Positions 1-6,199 of a stretch of DNA of 6,915 nucleotides are shown in pieces. This DNA comes from Acidimicrobiales bacterium (GTDB lineage Bacteria > Actinomycetota > Acidimicrobiia > Acidimicrobiales > Iamiaceae). Each line of letters starts with the position of its first letter. Position 1 is the stretch's first letter. Below the pieces are notes generated by a model. The model searched no databases. It saw only the letters and a program-made list of their open reading frames with translations, and was not told the origin of the DNA. The DNA lies in assembly GCA_020439605.1 (NCBI GenBank), contig JAGQSI010000103.1:1-6915 (forward strand), in the 5' to 3' direction. The translations under genes and the position numbers were made by a program.

Positions 1-1574
1 GCAACCGCAGCGACCTCCTCGAGCAGCTCGCCCAGCTCGACGACCTGCTCGACCAGGCGGCGGCCGGCGGCGGGCCCGAGCGCACCGAGCGCCTCCGCAG
101 CCGCGGCAAGCTCCCGATCCGCGAACGCATCGCCGCGGTGCTCGACCCCGACTCGCCGTTCCTCGAGATCTCACCCGTCGCCGCCTACGACAGCGACTAC
201 ACGATCGGCGGCGGCATGGTCGTGGGCGTCGGCGTCATCGCCGGCACCGAGTGCGTGATCATGGGCAACGACCCCACCGTCCTGGCCGGCGCGCTGACGC
301 CCTACGCCGCCAAGAAGTGGATGCGGGCGCTCGAGATCGCCCGCAACAACCGGTTGCCCTACGTGAGCTTCGTGGAGTCGGCCGGCGCCGACCTGCGCAT
401 GGGCGGCGGGGGTGGCGGCCCCAAGATCCAGACCACCCACTTCGCCGAGACCGGCCGCTTCTTCTACGAGATGATCGAGCTGTCCAAGCTGCGCATCCCG
501 ACGGTGTGCGTGGTCTTTGGCTCATCCACTGCCGGCGGCGCATACCAACCGGGCCTGTCGGACTACACAATCGTGGTCCAGGACCAATCCAAGATCTTCC
601 TTGCCGGACCACCGTTGGTGAAGATGGCCACCGGCGAAGACAGCGACGACGAGACTCTTGGTGGTGCTGAGATGCACGCCACGGTGTCTGGCACAGGTGA
701 CTACTTCGCCATCGACGAGATGGACGCCATCCGCCAATGCCGAGAAGTCGTGTCCCATCTCAACTGGCGCAAGGAAGGCCCCGCTGCAGCCTTCGAGGTG
801 CAAGAACCGATCCATGACCCCGAGGAACTTCTGGGTCTGGTCAGCCGTGATCTGAGGTCGCCAGTAGATGTCCGAGACGTGATCGCCAGAACCGTCGACG
901 GCTCCCGCTTCGAAGAATTCAAGGCGAGATATGGTCCGACCATGGTGTGTGGGTGGGCAACCATTCACGGCCACGAGGTCGGGATCTTGGGCAACAACGG
1001 GGTCATCTATCCCGAGGCGGCTCAAAAAGCGGCCCACTTCATCCAGCTCTGCAATCAGATCGACGTGCCGCTCGTGTTTCTGCAGAACATCACCGGCTAC
1101 ATGGTTGGCAAGGACTTCGAGGCAGACGGGATCATCAAAAAGGGAAGCCAGATGATCAACGCGGTGACCAATAGCACCGTGCCTCACCTGACCGTGATCA
1201 TCGGGGCGAGCTACGGCGCCGGAACCTACGGGATGAGCGGCCGAGCCTTCGGCAACCGCTTCACCTTCTTGTGGCCCACAGCCAAGATTGCAGTCATGGG
1301 GCCAAAGCAGATTGCCGGCGTCATGTCCATCGTGCGACGCGGTCAAGCAGCACGCAAAGGCGAAGAATTTGACGAAGCCCAAGACGCCGAGATCGTGGCG
1401 ATGGTAGAGGCGATGCAAGAAGAAGGCTCGCTGGCGCTACGAGCTTCGGGTGCGATAAGCGACGACGGAATCATCGATCCCCGAGACACCCGCACCGTGC
1501 TGGGAATGTGCCTGTCGGTAGTGAAGAACCGTGAAGTGCAGGGCGCCGAGGGATACGGAGTGTTCCGACTGTGA
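1..1574 (+). CDS. Acyl-CoA carboxylase, carboxyltransferase (beta) subunit, 5' end missing
   Basis: This subunit transfers the carboxyl group from carboxybiotin to an acyl-CoA or enoyl-CoA in the cytoplasm, working with the alpha subunit encoded next. The reading frame is open from base 3 to the stop at 1572-1574 (523 visible residues). The family is usually about 530-540 residues, so roughly 10-25 N-terminal residues and the start codon lie upstream. Recognisable are the family opening RGKLPIRERI followed by SPFLEISPVAAY, the N-domain oxyanion segment STAGGAYQPGLSDY (visible residues about 175-188), GGPPLVKMATGE-like and LGGAEMH segments, and the C-domain segment GASYGAGTYGMSGRAF (401-416). 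The methylcrotonyl/geranyl-CoA carboxylase hallmark FPDRxHFGRIFYN is absent; TTHFAETGRFFYEM stands in its place. A six-glycine loop precedes it. Substrate is therefore unassigned. The stop overlaps the next start by 4 bases. Codon use changes sharply at about base 515 (see findings). Family call is firm; propionyl-, acetyl- or branched acyl-CoA specificity is not determined. Confidence 0.95.
   Translation, partial: NRSDLLEQLAQLDDLLDQAAAGGGPERTERLRSRGKLPIRERIAAVLDPDSPFLEISPVAAYDSDYTIGGGMVVGVGVIAGTECVIMGNDPTVLAGALTPYAAKKWMRALEIARNNRLPYVSFVESAGADLRMGGGGGGPKIQTTHFAETGRFFYEMIELSKLRIPTVCVVFGSSTAGGAYQPGLSDYTIVVQDQSKIFLAGPPLVKMATGEDSDDETLGGAEMHATVSGTGDYFAIDEMDAIRQCREVVSHLNWRKEGPAAAFEVQEPIHDPEELLGLVSRDLRSPVDVRDVIARTVDGSRFEEFKARYGPTMVCGWATIHGHEVGILGNNGVIYPEAAQKAAHFIQLCNQIDVPLVFLQNITGYMVGKDFEADGIIKKGSQMINAVTNSTVPHLTVIIGASYGAGTYGMSGRAFGNRFTFLWPTAKIAVMGPKQIAGVMSIVRRGQAARKGEEFDEAQDAEIVAMVEAMQEEGSLALRASGAISDDGIIDPRDTRTVLGMCLSVVKNREVQGAEGYGVFRL
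505..520. other. Composition and codon-usage breakpoint inside the beta subunit gene
   Basis: Only 3 of the 171 in-frame codons from base 3 to 515 end in A or T. In the next 63 codons (516-704) 19 do. GC falls from about 74% (1-420) to about 60% (541-780) and stays near that level for the rest of the window. The reading frame and the family motifs run through the join intact, and the join falls in the highly conserved stretch just before FGSSTAGGAY. That placement is what a homologous crossover, or an assembler joining two related genomes, would produce. The counts were made by hand; the cause is inferred. Confidence 0.75.
1557..1560 (+). promoter_or_regulatory. Weak ribosome binding site for the alpha subunit
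   Basis: GGAG lies inside the end of the beta gene, 10 bases before the GTG start at 1571. The spacing is long, so initiation probably depends mainly on translational coupling through the GTGA stop-start overlap (1571-1574). Confidence 0.45.
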
Positions 1575-3580
1575 ACGACCAAACGATTCAGTTGCGCCCC
1601 ATCACCACGCTGCTCGTTGCCAATCGTGGTGAGATCGCCAGGCGAGTGTTTAGAACTGCCCACGAGATGGGTATGCGGACCGTGGCAGTGTTCGTCGATG
1701 CCGACAGTGATGCCCCGTTCGTGAGAGATGCCGATCAGGCTGTTCGCCTCACCGGCGGCTACCTCAATGGCGAGGAGATTCTTGAAGTAGCGCGCTCGGT
1801 TGGGGCAGATGCCATCCATCCCGGATACGGCTTCCTGTCCGAGAACGCCGCTTTCGCCCGCGCCGTGAGCGACGCCGGTCTCATCTGGGTGGGCCCGACG
1901 CCTGAGGTGATCGCGTCGATGGGCGACAAGCTCGCGGCAAAGCGAGCCGCTCGTGATGCTGGGGTGCCGACGCTTCCCTCCAGCGAAGACGTTGGCGACG
2001 CAGGCTCGGTCGGGTTCCCCCTGCTGGTCAAAGCAGCGGCAGGTGGGGGCGGCAAGGGTATGCGCATCGTGGCTACCGCCGAAGATCTCGAAGAAGGCGT
2101 GGCCGCTGCCCGCCGTGAAGCCCTGAGCGGCTTCGGCGACGACACGGTGTTCCTCGAGCGATATGTAGCTCGCTCACGCCACGTGGAGGTGCAGGTCCTA
2201 GGTGATTCGCACGGCAACGTTGTGCACCTCGGCGAGCGGGAATGCTCCATTCAGCGCAGACATCAAAAGATCATCGAAGAGTCGCCATCGCCAGTGGTCG
2301 AGGTGGCCGGGACCAGAGAAGCGATCACCTCTGCTGCGGTATCGCTGTGTAGCTCCATCGGCTACACCTCGACGGGCACCGTGGAATTCCTGGTGGACGA
2401 TGACACCCACGAGTTCTACTTCTTGGAGGTAAACACTCGACTCCAGGTGGAACATCCCGTTACCGAGATGGTCACCGGCGTGGATCTCGTACGAGAGCAA
2501 CTCCGGGTAGCCAGCGGACTAGAGATCTCGCCTGAAGCGGCGTCGGTGGCCGGTGCCGGGCTGAACGGAGTGGCGATCGAGGCACGGCTCTATGCCGAAG
2601 ACCCAGCCAATGACTTCCTTCCCGCCACCGGCACCATTGCAGCGTTCGAACCTGCGAGCCAGCCAGCACTTCGCTGGGACAGCGGCGTGGAAACCGGCTC
2701 TGTGGTTGGCGTGCATTTCGACCCGATGTTGGCAAAGGTCATCGCTCACGCCCCTACAAGAGAAGAGGCCGCTGCAAAGCTGGCGCTCGGCTTGGAACGA
2801 CTGCACCTCGGCGGGGTGGTAACCAATCGAGACCTGCTTGCATCGATCCTTCGGCACTCATCGTTCGTTGCGGGCGACACCACCACAGACTTCATCGAGA
2901 GGACCAAACCTCGGCTCGCGGTCACCCCTGATATCGAAGGGTTGGAACGCCTTGGCCCGGTGGCGGCTTTGTGGTTGCAAGGTCTGAATCGACTCAACGC
3001 AACCGTGCAGACAACCGTGCCAAGTGGGTGGCGCAACGCCAGGCTCCCAGCACAGCAAGTGACCTTGCGATGGGGAGATGTAGAACACAGCGTCACCTAC
3101 CGTGCTCAACGAGACGGGAGCTTCTTGGTAGGCGACTCCTCGCGTGCCGTGTTGCACACTTGGACACCAAATTCGATCGACGTGGAGATCGATGGACATC
3201 GTGCCAACGCTCTGGTCACTCTCGAGAAGGACCAACTGCACCTGAGCGTTGGCTCTACAACCGCCACGCTGATGATCGTTCCTCGCTTCTCGCCACCTGA
3301 GGTAGCTGGAGTCAGTGGAGGCTTTGTGGCTCCCATGCCAGGCACCGTGCTCGAGGTTCGAGTGGCCGCTGGCGAACCCGTCACCGCAGGGCAAACCCTC
3401 GTCGTGCTCGAAGCCATGAAGATGGAACACCACATGGCTGCCCCATCAGATGGAGTTGTGGCCGAGGTGCGAGTAGCCGGCGGCGACCAGGTTGAGAACG
3501 GGGCGCTGCTGCTCGTGTTCGAACCATCGGGCGACGGTGCCGGTGCCGGTGGCGAGAACCAGGGTGAGAACAATGGCTGA
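1571..3580 (+). CDS. Acyl-CoA carboxylase alpha subunit: biotin carboxylase plus biotin carrier domain
   Basis: This 669-residue cytoplasmic protein carboxylates its own biotin with ATP and bicarbonate, then presents it to the beta subunit. Domains in order: biotin carboxylase (about 12-445), starting with LLVANRGEIARR; an ATP-grasp region with K154 and the glycine loop GGGGKGM (158-164); QRRHQK (228-233); and the active-site strand with E286, N288, R290 and E294 in LEVNTRLQVEHP, plus R339 in EARLYAEDP. These match the catalytic residues of E. coli AccC by motif. A linker domain of the kind seen in methylcrotonyl- and propionyl-CoA carboxylase alpha chains, containing VPSGWRN, spans about 446-583. 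The carrier domain spans about 584-651, with the biotinylation motif AMKM and acceptor K617. A Gly/Asn/Glu-rich tail follows and also holds the ribosome binding site of the next gene. The GTG start at 1571 is chosen because it overlaps the beta stop and leaves a normal N-terminus. All key residues are present, so the enzyme looks functional. Confidence 0.96.
   Translation: MNDQTIQLRPITTLLVANRGEIARRVFRTAHEMGMRTVAVFVDADSDAPFVRDADQAVRLTGGYLNGEEILEVARSVGADAIHPGYGFLSENAAFARAVSDAGLIWVGPTPEVIASMGDKLAAKRAARDAGVPTLPSSEDVGDAGSVGFPLLVKAAAGGGGKGMRIVATAEDLEEGVAAARREALSGFGDDTVFLERYVARSRHVEVQVLGDSHGNVVHLGERECSIQRRHQKIIEESPSPVVEVAGTREAITSAAVSLCSSIGYTSTGTVEFLVDDDTHEFYFLEVNTRLQVEHPVTEMVTGVDLVREQLRVASGLEISPEAASVAGAGLNGVAIEARLYAEDPANDFLPATGTIAAFEPASQPALRWDSGVETGSVVGVHFDPMLAKVIAHAPTREEAAAKLALGLERLHLGGVVTNRDLLASILRHSSFVAGDTTTDFIERTKPRLAVTPDIEGLERLGPVAALWLQGLNRLNATVQTTVPSGWRNARLPAQQVTLRWGDVEHSVTYRAQRDGSFLVGDSSRAVLHTWTPNSIDVEIDGHRANALVTLEKDQLHLSVGSTTATLMIVPRFSPPEVAGVSGGFVAPMPGTVLEVRVAAGEPVTAGQTLVVLEAMKMEHHMAAPSDGVVAEVRVAGGDQVENGALLLVFEPSGDGAGAGGENQGENNG
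3561..3567 (+). promoter_or_regulatory. Ribosome binding site of the AtuA-family gene
   Basis: AGGGTGA sits 5 bases before the ATG at 3573 and resembles the anti-Shine-Dalgarno complement. It decides the start at 3573 over an in-frame ATG at 3492, whose extra 27 residues would only re-read the biotin carrier coding region in another frame. Confidence 0.7.
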
Positions 3581-5384
3581 CCCGATCCGCATCGCCAACT
3601 GTTCGGGCTTCTACGGAGACCGCATCTCGGCCGCTGGAGAGATGGTCGAAGGTGGGCCAATCGATGTCTTGAGCGGAGACTGGCTTGCAGAGTTGACCAT
3701 GCTCATTCTCGCTCGAACCCGCATGAAACGCCCGGGGGGAGGGTACGCCAGAACATTCGTTACCCAGATGGAACAGGTCATGGGGACCTGTTTGGACAAG
3801 GGGATCAAGATCGTCTCCAATGCCGGGGGCCTCGACCCCGATGGCTGCGCCGAGGCCGTCTCCGAGCTGGCCGACAAACTCGGGTTGAACCCGAAGATTG
3901 CCTATGTCAACGGCGACGATCTCATGGGTCGCCTCGACGAACTAGCAGCAAGCGGCCACGGCGTGCGGTTCCTCGATAGCGGTGAACCGATAGAGAACAC
4001 TGCGGCATTCCTGACCGCCAATGCGTACCTGGGTTGTTGGGGAATCGTCGAGGCGCTCAACTGCGGCGCCGACATAGTGGTTACCGGTCGAACCACAGAT
4101 GCAGCCATTGTCTGTGGGCCAGCCGCGTGGCATCACGGTTGGGCACGAGACAACTGGGACGCACTGGCCGGCGCAGTTGTGGCAGGCCACGTCATCGAGT
4201 GCGGCACCCAGTCAACCGGCGGCAACTTCTCCTTCTTTACGGAACTCGACGGCTTGACCCGCACGGGGTTCCCGTGGGCAGAAATTGCAGCAGACGGTTC
4301 CTCGGTCATCGGCAAACACGATGGGACCGGCGGGGCAGTAAACATCGGTACCGTCACTTCGCAGTTGCTCTATGAGATTGCGTCCCCTGCCTACCTCGGC
4401 CCGGATGTGACTGCGCGATTCGACACGATCAACCTTGAGCAGATCGGCGAAGATCGGGTGCAGATCTCCTCGGTGCGAGGCCAAGCACCGCCGCCCACAC
4501 TCAAGGTCTCCATGAACGAACTCGGTGGGTTCCGCACAGATCTCAGCGTTGGACTCACCGGGCTCGACATCGAGGCCAAAGCAGAACTGGTGGAGGAAGC
4601 GTTTTGGCAGTCGGTGGATATTGGCCCTGATGACCTCGATTCCGTTTCAACCCGATTGGTGAGGACAGACCGGGAGGATCCACCCTCCAACGAGCAGGCA
4701 GTGGCCTTCTGGCAAATAACTCTCAAGGACACAGATGAGCGCAAGGTGAAGGCCCCGTCTCGGGCAATCAACGAACTTGCCTTGGCCACGATCCCGGGAA
4801 TGTTCGGTGGCCCGGGCATCTCCGTTGCTCGGCCCTTTGGCGTTCATCGCGGAGGGATGGTTGAAGCAGATCTGGTCCCTCAGTACGTGACGTTCCTGGA
4901 CGGAAGACGAGTCGTGGTGGACTCGGCGTTTGCTGGTTTGGCCGGCGACAAATCTCCCAGCGAGGTGCCGGCCGAGGTTCCGGGCGATGCGTCGGTTGGC
5001 GATCTTCTGGCTGGTGTTGAGGTGCCTGAAGGGCCAACGCGTCGGGCTGCGCTCGGGGAAGTGTTCGGAGCCAGGTCAGGAGACAAGGGTGGCGACGCCA
5101 ACCTCGGAGTCTTCGCCCGCTCACCTCAGGCTTACGCCTGGTTGGAGCAGTTCTTGACCACCCAACGGTTGAAGGAGCTTCTCCCCGAAGCCGCAGACCT
5201 TCAGGTCCAGAGATTTGATCTCCCCAATATCTGGTCTCTCAACTTCGTGATTCGTGGGCTCCTCCAAGAAGGGGTAGCTGCATCCACTCGTCAAGATGCG
5301 CAGGCCAAAGGGCTGGGCGAGTGGCTTCGCGCACGGGTGGTGGACATGCCCGAGTCGTTGCTGGACGGTCCACGAAGTTGGTGA
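3573..5384 (+). CDS. AtuA-family protein (acyclic terpene utilization family) with fused C-terminal AtuA-like domain
   Basis: The protein has 603 residues from the ATG at 3573, which overlaps the alpha stop by 8 bases and has a good ribosome binding site. Residues about 4-455 match the AtuA (formerly DUF1446) family: IRIANCSGFYGDR at the N-terminus, GDWLAELTMLILAR, VVTGRTTDAAI (about 170-180), TQSTGGNF (212-219), a GTGGAVNIGTVTSQLLYEI segment and YLGPDVTARFDTI. A Pro/Glu/Val-rich linker (about 459-492) leads to a second domain (about 494-600) with the signature ARSGDKGGDANLG (500-512), the small domain that some AtuA proteins carry fused and others encode separately. AtuA is known genetically from terpene catabolism in Pseudomonas; as far as I know its reaction has not been established. 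No signal peptide or membrane segment is visible, so it is probably cytoplasmic. Its position directly after both carboxylase subunits suggests it acts on, or supports formation or use of, the carboxylated acyl-CoA (inference). Terpene use itself is not shown here. Confidence 0.93.
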   Translation: MADPIRIANCSGFYGDRISAAGEMVEGGPIDVLSGDWLAELTMLILARTRMKRPGGGYARTFVTQMEQVMGTCLDKGIKIVSNAGGLDPDGCAEAVSELADKLGLNPKIAYVNGDDLMGRLDELAASGHGVRFLDSGEPIENTAAFLTANAYLGCWGIVEALNCGADIVVTGRTTDAAIVCGPAAWHHGWARDNWDALAGAVVAGHVIECGTQSTGGNFSFFTELDGLTRTGFPWAEIAADGSSVIGKHDGTGGAVNIGTVTSQLLYEIASPAYLGPDVTARFDTINLEQIGEDRVQISSVRGQAPPPTLKVSMNELGGFRTDLSVGLTGLDIEAKAELVEEAFWQSVDIGPDDLDSVSTRLVRTDREDPPSNEQAVAFWQITLKDTDERKVKAPSRAINELALATIPGMFGGPGISVARPFGVHRGGMVEADLVPQYVTFLDGRRVVVDSAFAGLAGDKSPSEVPAEVPGDASVGDLLAGVEVPEGPTRRAALGEVFGARSGDKGGDANLGVFARSPQAYAWLEQFLTTQRLKELLPEAADLQVQRFDLPNIWSLNFVIRGLLQEGVAASTRQDAQAKGLGEWLRARVVDMPESLLDGPRSW

Positions 5385-5390
5385 GCACCA
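5379..5390. promoter_or_regulatory. TGGTG-AG-CACCA dyad over the AtuA stop and regulator start
   Basis: A 12-bp inverted repeat with 5-bp arms and a 2-bp centre covers the AtuA stop (5382-5384) and the candidate GTG start of the TetR gene (5381). The same bases contain GGTGA (5380-5384), which could act as Shine-Dalgarno for the ATG at 5393 with an 8-base gap. The dyad could be a small operator, a weak hairpin modulating initiation, or chance; its short length makes chance realistic. Confidence 0.25.
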
Positions 5391-6199
5391 TTATGGATCC
5401 CGCGCAAGGACACACGCCCGAGCCGAAGAACACTGCGAAGCCCGCCAAGACAGCGGAGCTCACCAACATTGCGAAGCCCGTCGACACTGCGAAGCCAGCC
5501 AAGACAGCGGGGCCAGCCAAGACAGCGGAACCCACAGAGCTACAGCGCCGGCTTCGCAACGTTCGAAGCCCACGGCCAATCCTCGGCCGCGACCAACTAG
5601 CAAACCTGACGCAACGTCAACGAGAACTGCTTGACGCACTGGGCCCCTTGTTCAGCGAGGGTTTCGCCGATATGACGATGGCTGATATTGCGTCACGTCT
5701 CGGATGCTCGCTGCGTACCCTCTACGGTCTGGCGCCAAGCCGAGATGAGCTGGTCCTGACAGTCCTGGACACGCACCTTTGGCACGTCGGGCGTTCAGCG
5801 ATGGCTCGTCTCGATCCGAACGCAGAACCGCTCGACGCGCTGCGGGCCTATCTCGATGCAGCAACAGACGCGGTCCAAGGCGCCACCACGGCCTACGCCC
5901 GTGACCTGGGATCCATGGCATCGGCGCAGCGCCGCAACCAGGAACACGCAGACTACGTAGTGGCCATCAGCAAGACCCTTCTCGACTGGGCCGTTGAACG
6001 GGGCGATATCGAGCCGGTGGACACCGCTGCAGTTGCTCGAACCCTGGCCACGGTCGGAGCAGACTTCATTCGCCCCGAGGTAATGGCAACCTTGCATTCG
6101 ACACCGAAGCAAGCTGCTGATGAACTCGTAGACATCATCCTGCGCGGTCTGACCAGCGCCACCAGAACAACGAACCGTCCAGTTAGGAGAAAACGATGA
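5381..6199 (+). CDS. TetR-family transcriptional regulator with repetitive N-terminal tail
   Basis: This is probably a ligand-responsive DNA-binding repressor of the operon it sits in. From GTG 5381 it has 272 residues (268 from ATG 5393). The GTG is chosen because it overlaps the AtuA stop as GTGA, like the other junctions; the ATG with GGTGA in front is nearly as good. Residues 18-53 are six hexapeptides rich in Ala, Lys, Pro and Thr. The TetR N-terminal domain follows (about 83-125), with LFSEGFADMTMADIASRLG and recognition helix CSLRTLYGLAPSRDEL. The usual aromatic-rich Y-x-x-F after the helix is changed to YGLAP. The remaining part is a helical ligand-binding and dimer domain with no recognisable pocket specificity, ending in a basic tail (RPVRRKR). 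TetR proteins usually have about 190-220 residues, so the N-terminal extension of about 80 residues is unusual. Being inside the operon, it would be autoregulated (inference); Pseudomonas AtuR offers a parallel. Confidence 0.9.
   Translation: MSTIMDPAQGHTPEPKNTAKPAKTAELTNIAKPVDTAKPAKTAGPAKTAEPTELQRRLRNVRSPRPILGRDQLANLTQRQRELLDALGPLFSEGFADMTMADIASRLGCSLRTLYGLAPSRDELVLTVLDTHLWHVGRSAMARLDPNAEPLDALRAYLDAATDAVQGATTAYARDLGSMASAQRRNQEHADYVVAISKTLLDWAVERGDIEPVDTAAVARTLATVGADFIRPEVMATLHSTPKQAADELVDIILRGLTSATRTTNRPVRRKR
5432..5539 (+). repeat. Six tandem 18-bp units coding a hexapeptide repeat
   Basis: Six in-frame 18-bp units encode TAKPAK, TAELTN, IAKPVD, TAKPAK, TAGPAK and TAEPTE. The 13-mer GCCAAGACAGCGG occurs exactly at 5444-5456, 5498-5510 and 5516-5528, spaced by 54 and 18 bases, so the repeat exists at DNA level and not only in the protein. 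Units with substitutions alternate with near-perfect copies, which suggests duplication followed by drift. Such an array can change copy number by slippage without breaking the frame, and so may vary in length between strains. Confidence 0.88.
6185..6190 (+). promoter_or_regulatory. Ribosome binding site of the DinB-like gene
   Basis: AGGAGA lies 5 bases before the ATG at 6196, inside the end of the TetR gene. It is the clearest ribosome binding site in the window and supports both the start and efficient coupled translation. Confidence 0.8.

Noticed and set aside
138..140. GTG as possible start of the beta subunit
   Set aside because: The frame upstream is open to the window edge and encodes the conserved family N-terminus (RGKLPIRERI), so this GTG is an internal valine.
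396..422. Six-glycine run as a possible insertion or sequencing artefact
   Set aside because: Frame is kept and similar Gly-rich loops occur at this place in related actinobacterial carboxylases as I recall them; probably a genuine surface loop.
522..1418. 298-codon open frame on the - strand opposite the beta subunit gene
   Set aside because: It is codon-registered with the sense gene and stays open because TTA, CTA and TCA codons are rare there. The translation shows no recognisable motif, and the sense gene is certain.
1..1574. Naming the beta subunit LiuB/MccB or AtuC
   Set aside because: The hallmark segment of those enzymes around FPDRxHFGRIFYN is missing, so a specific name would overstate the evidence.
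3492..3572. Upstream ATG giving an AtuA protein longer by 27 residues
   Set aside because: The extension only re-reads the biotin carrier coding sequence in another frame; the ATG at 3573 has a ribosome binding site and gives the family N-terminus.
5321..5380. Upstream ATG for the TetR protein inside the AtuA gene
   Set aside because: It would overlap AtuA by 64 bases; the GTG at 5381 and ATG at 5393 fit the junction pattern and ribosome binding signals better.
5296..5634. 112-codon + strand frame with an apparent Cys/Glu/Ser repeat
   Set aside because: The repeat is the 18-bp array read in another frame; the frame straddles the AtuA end and TetR start and matches nothing.
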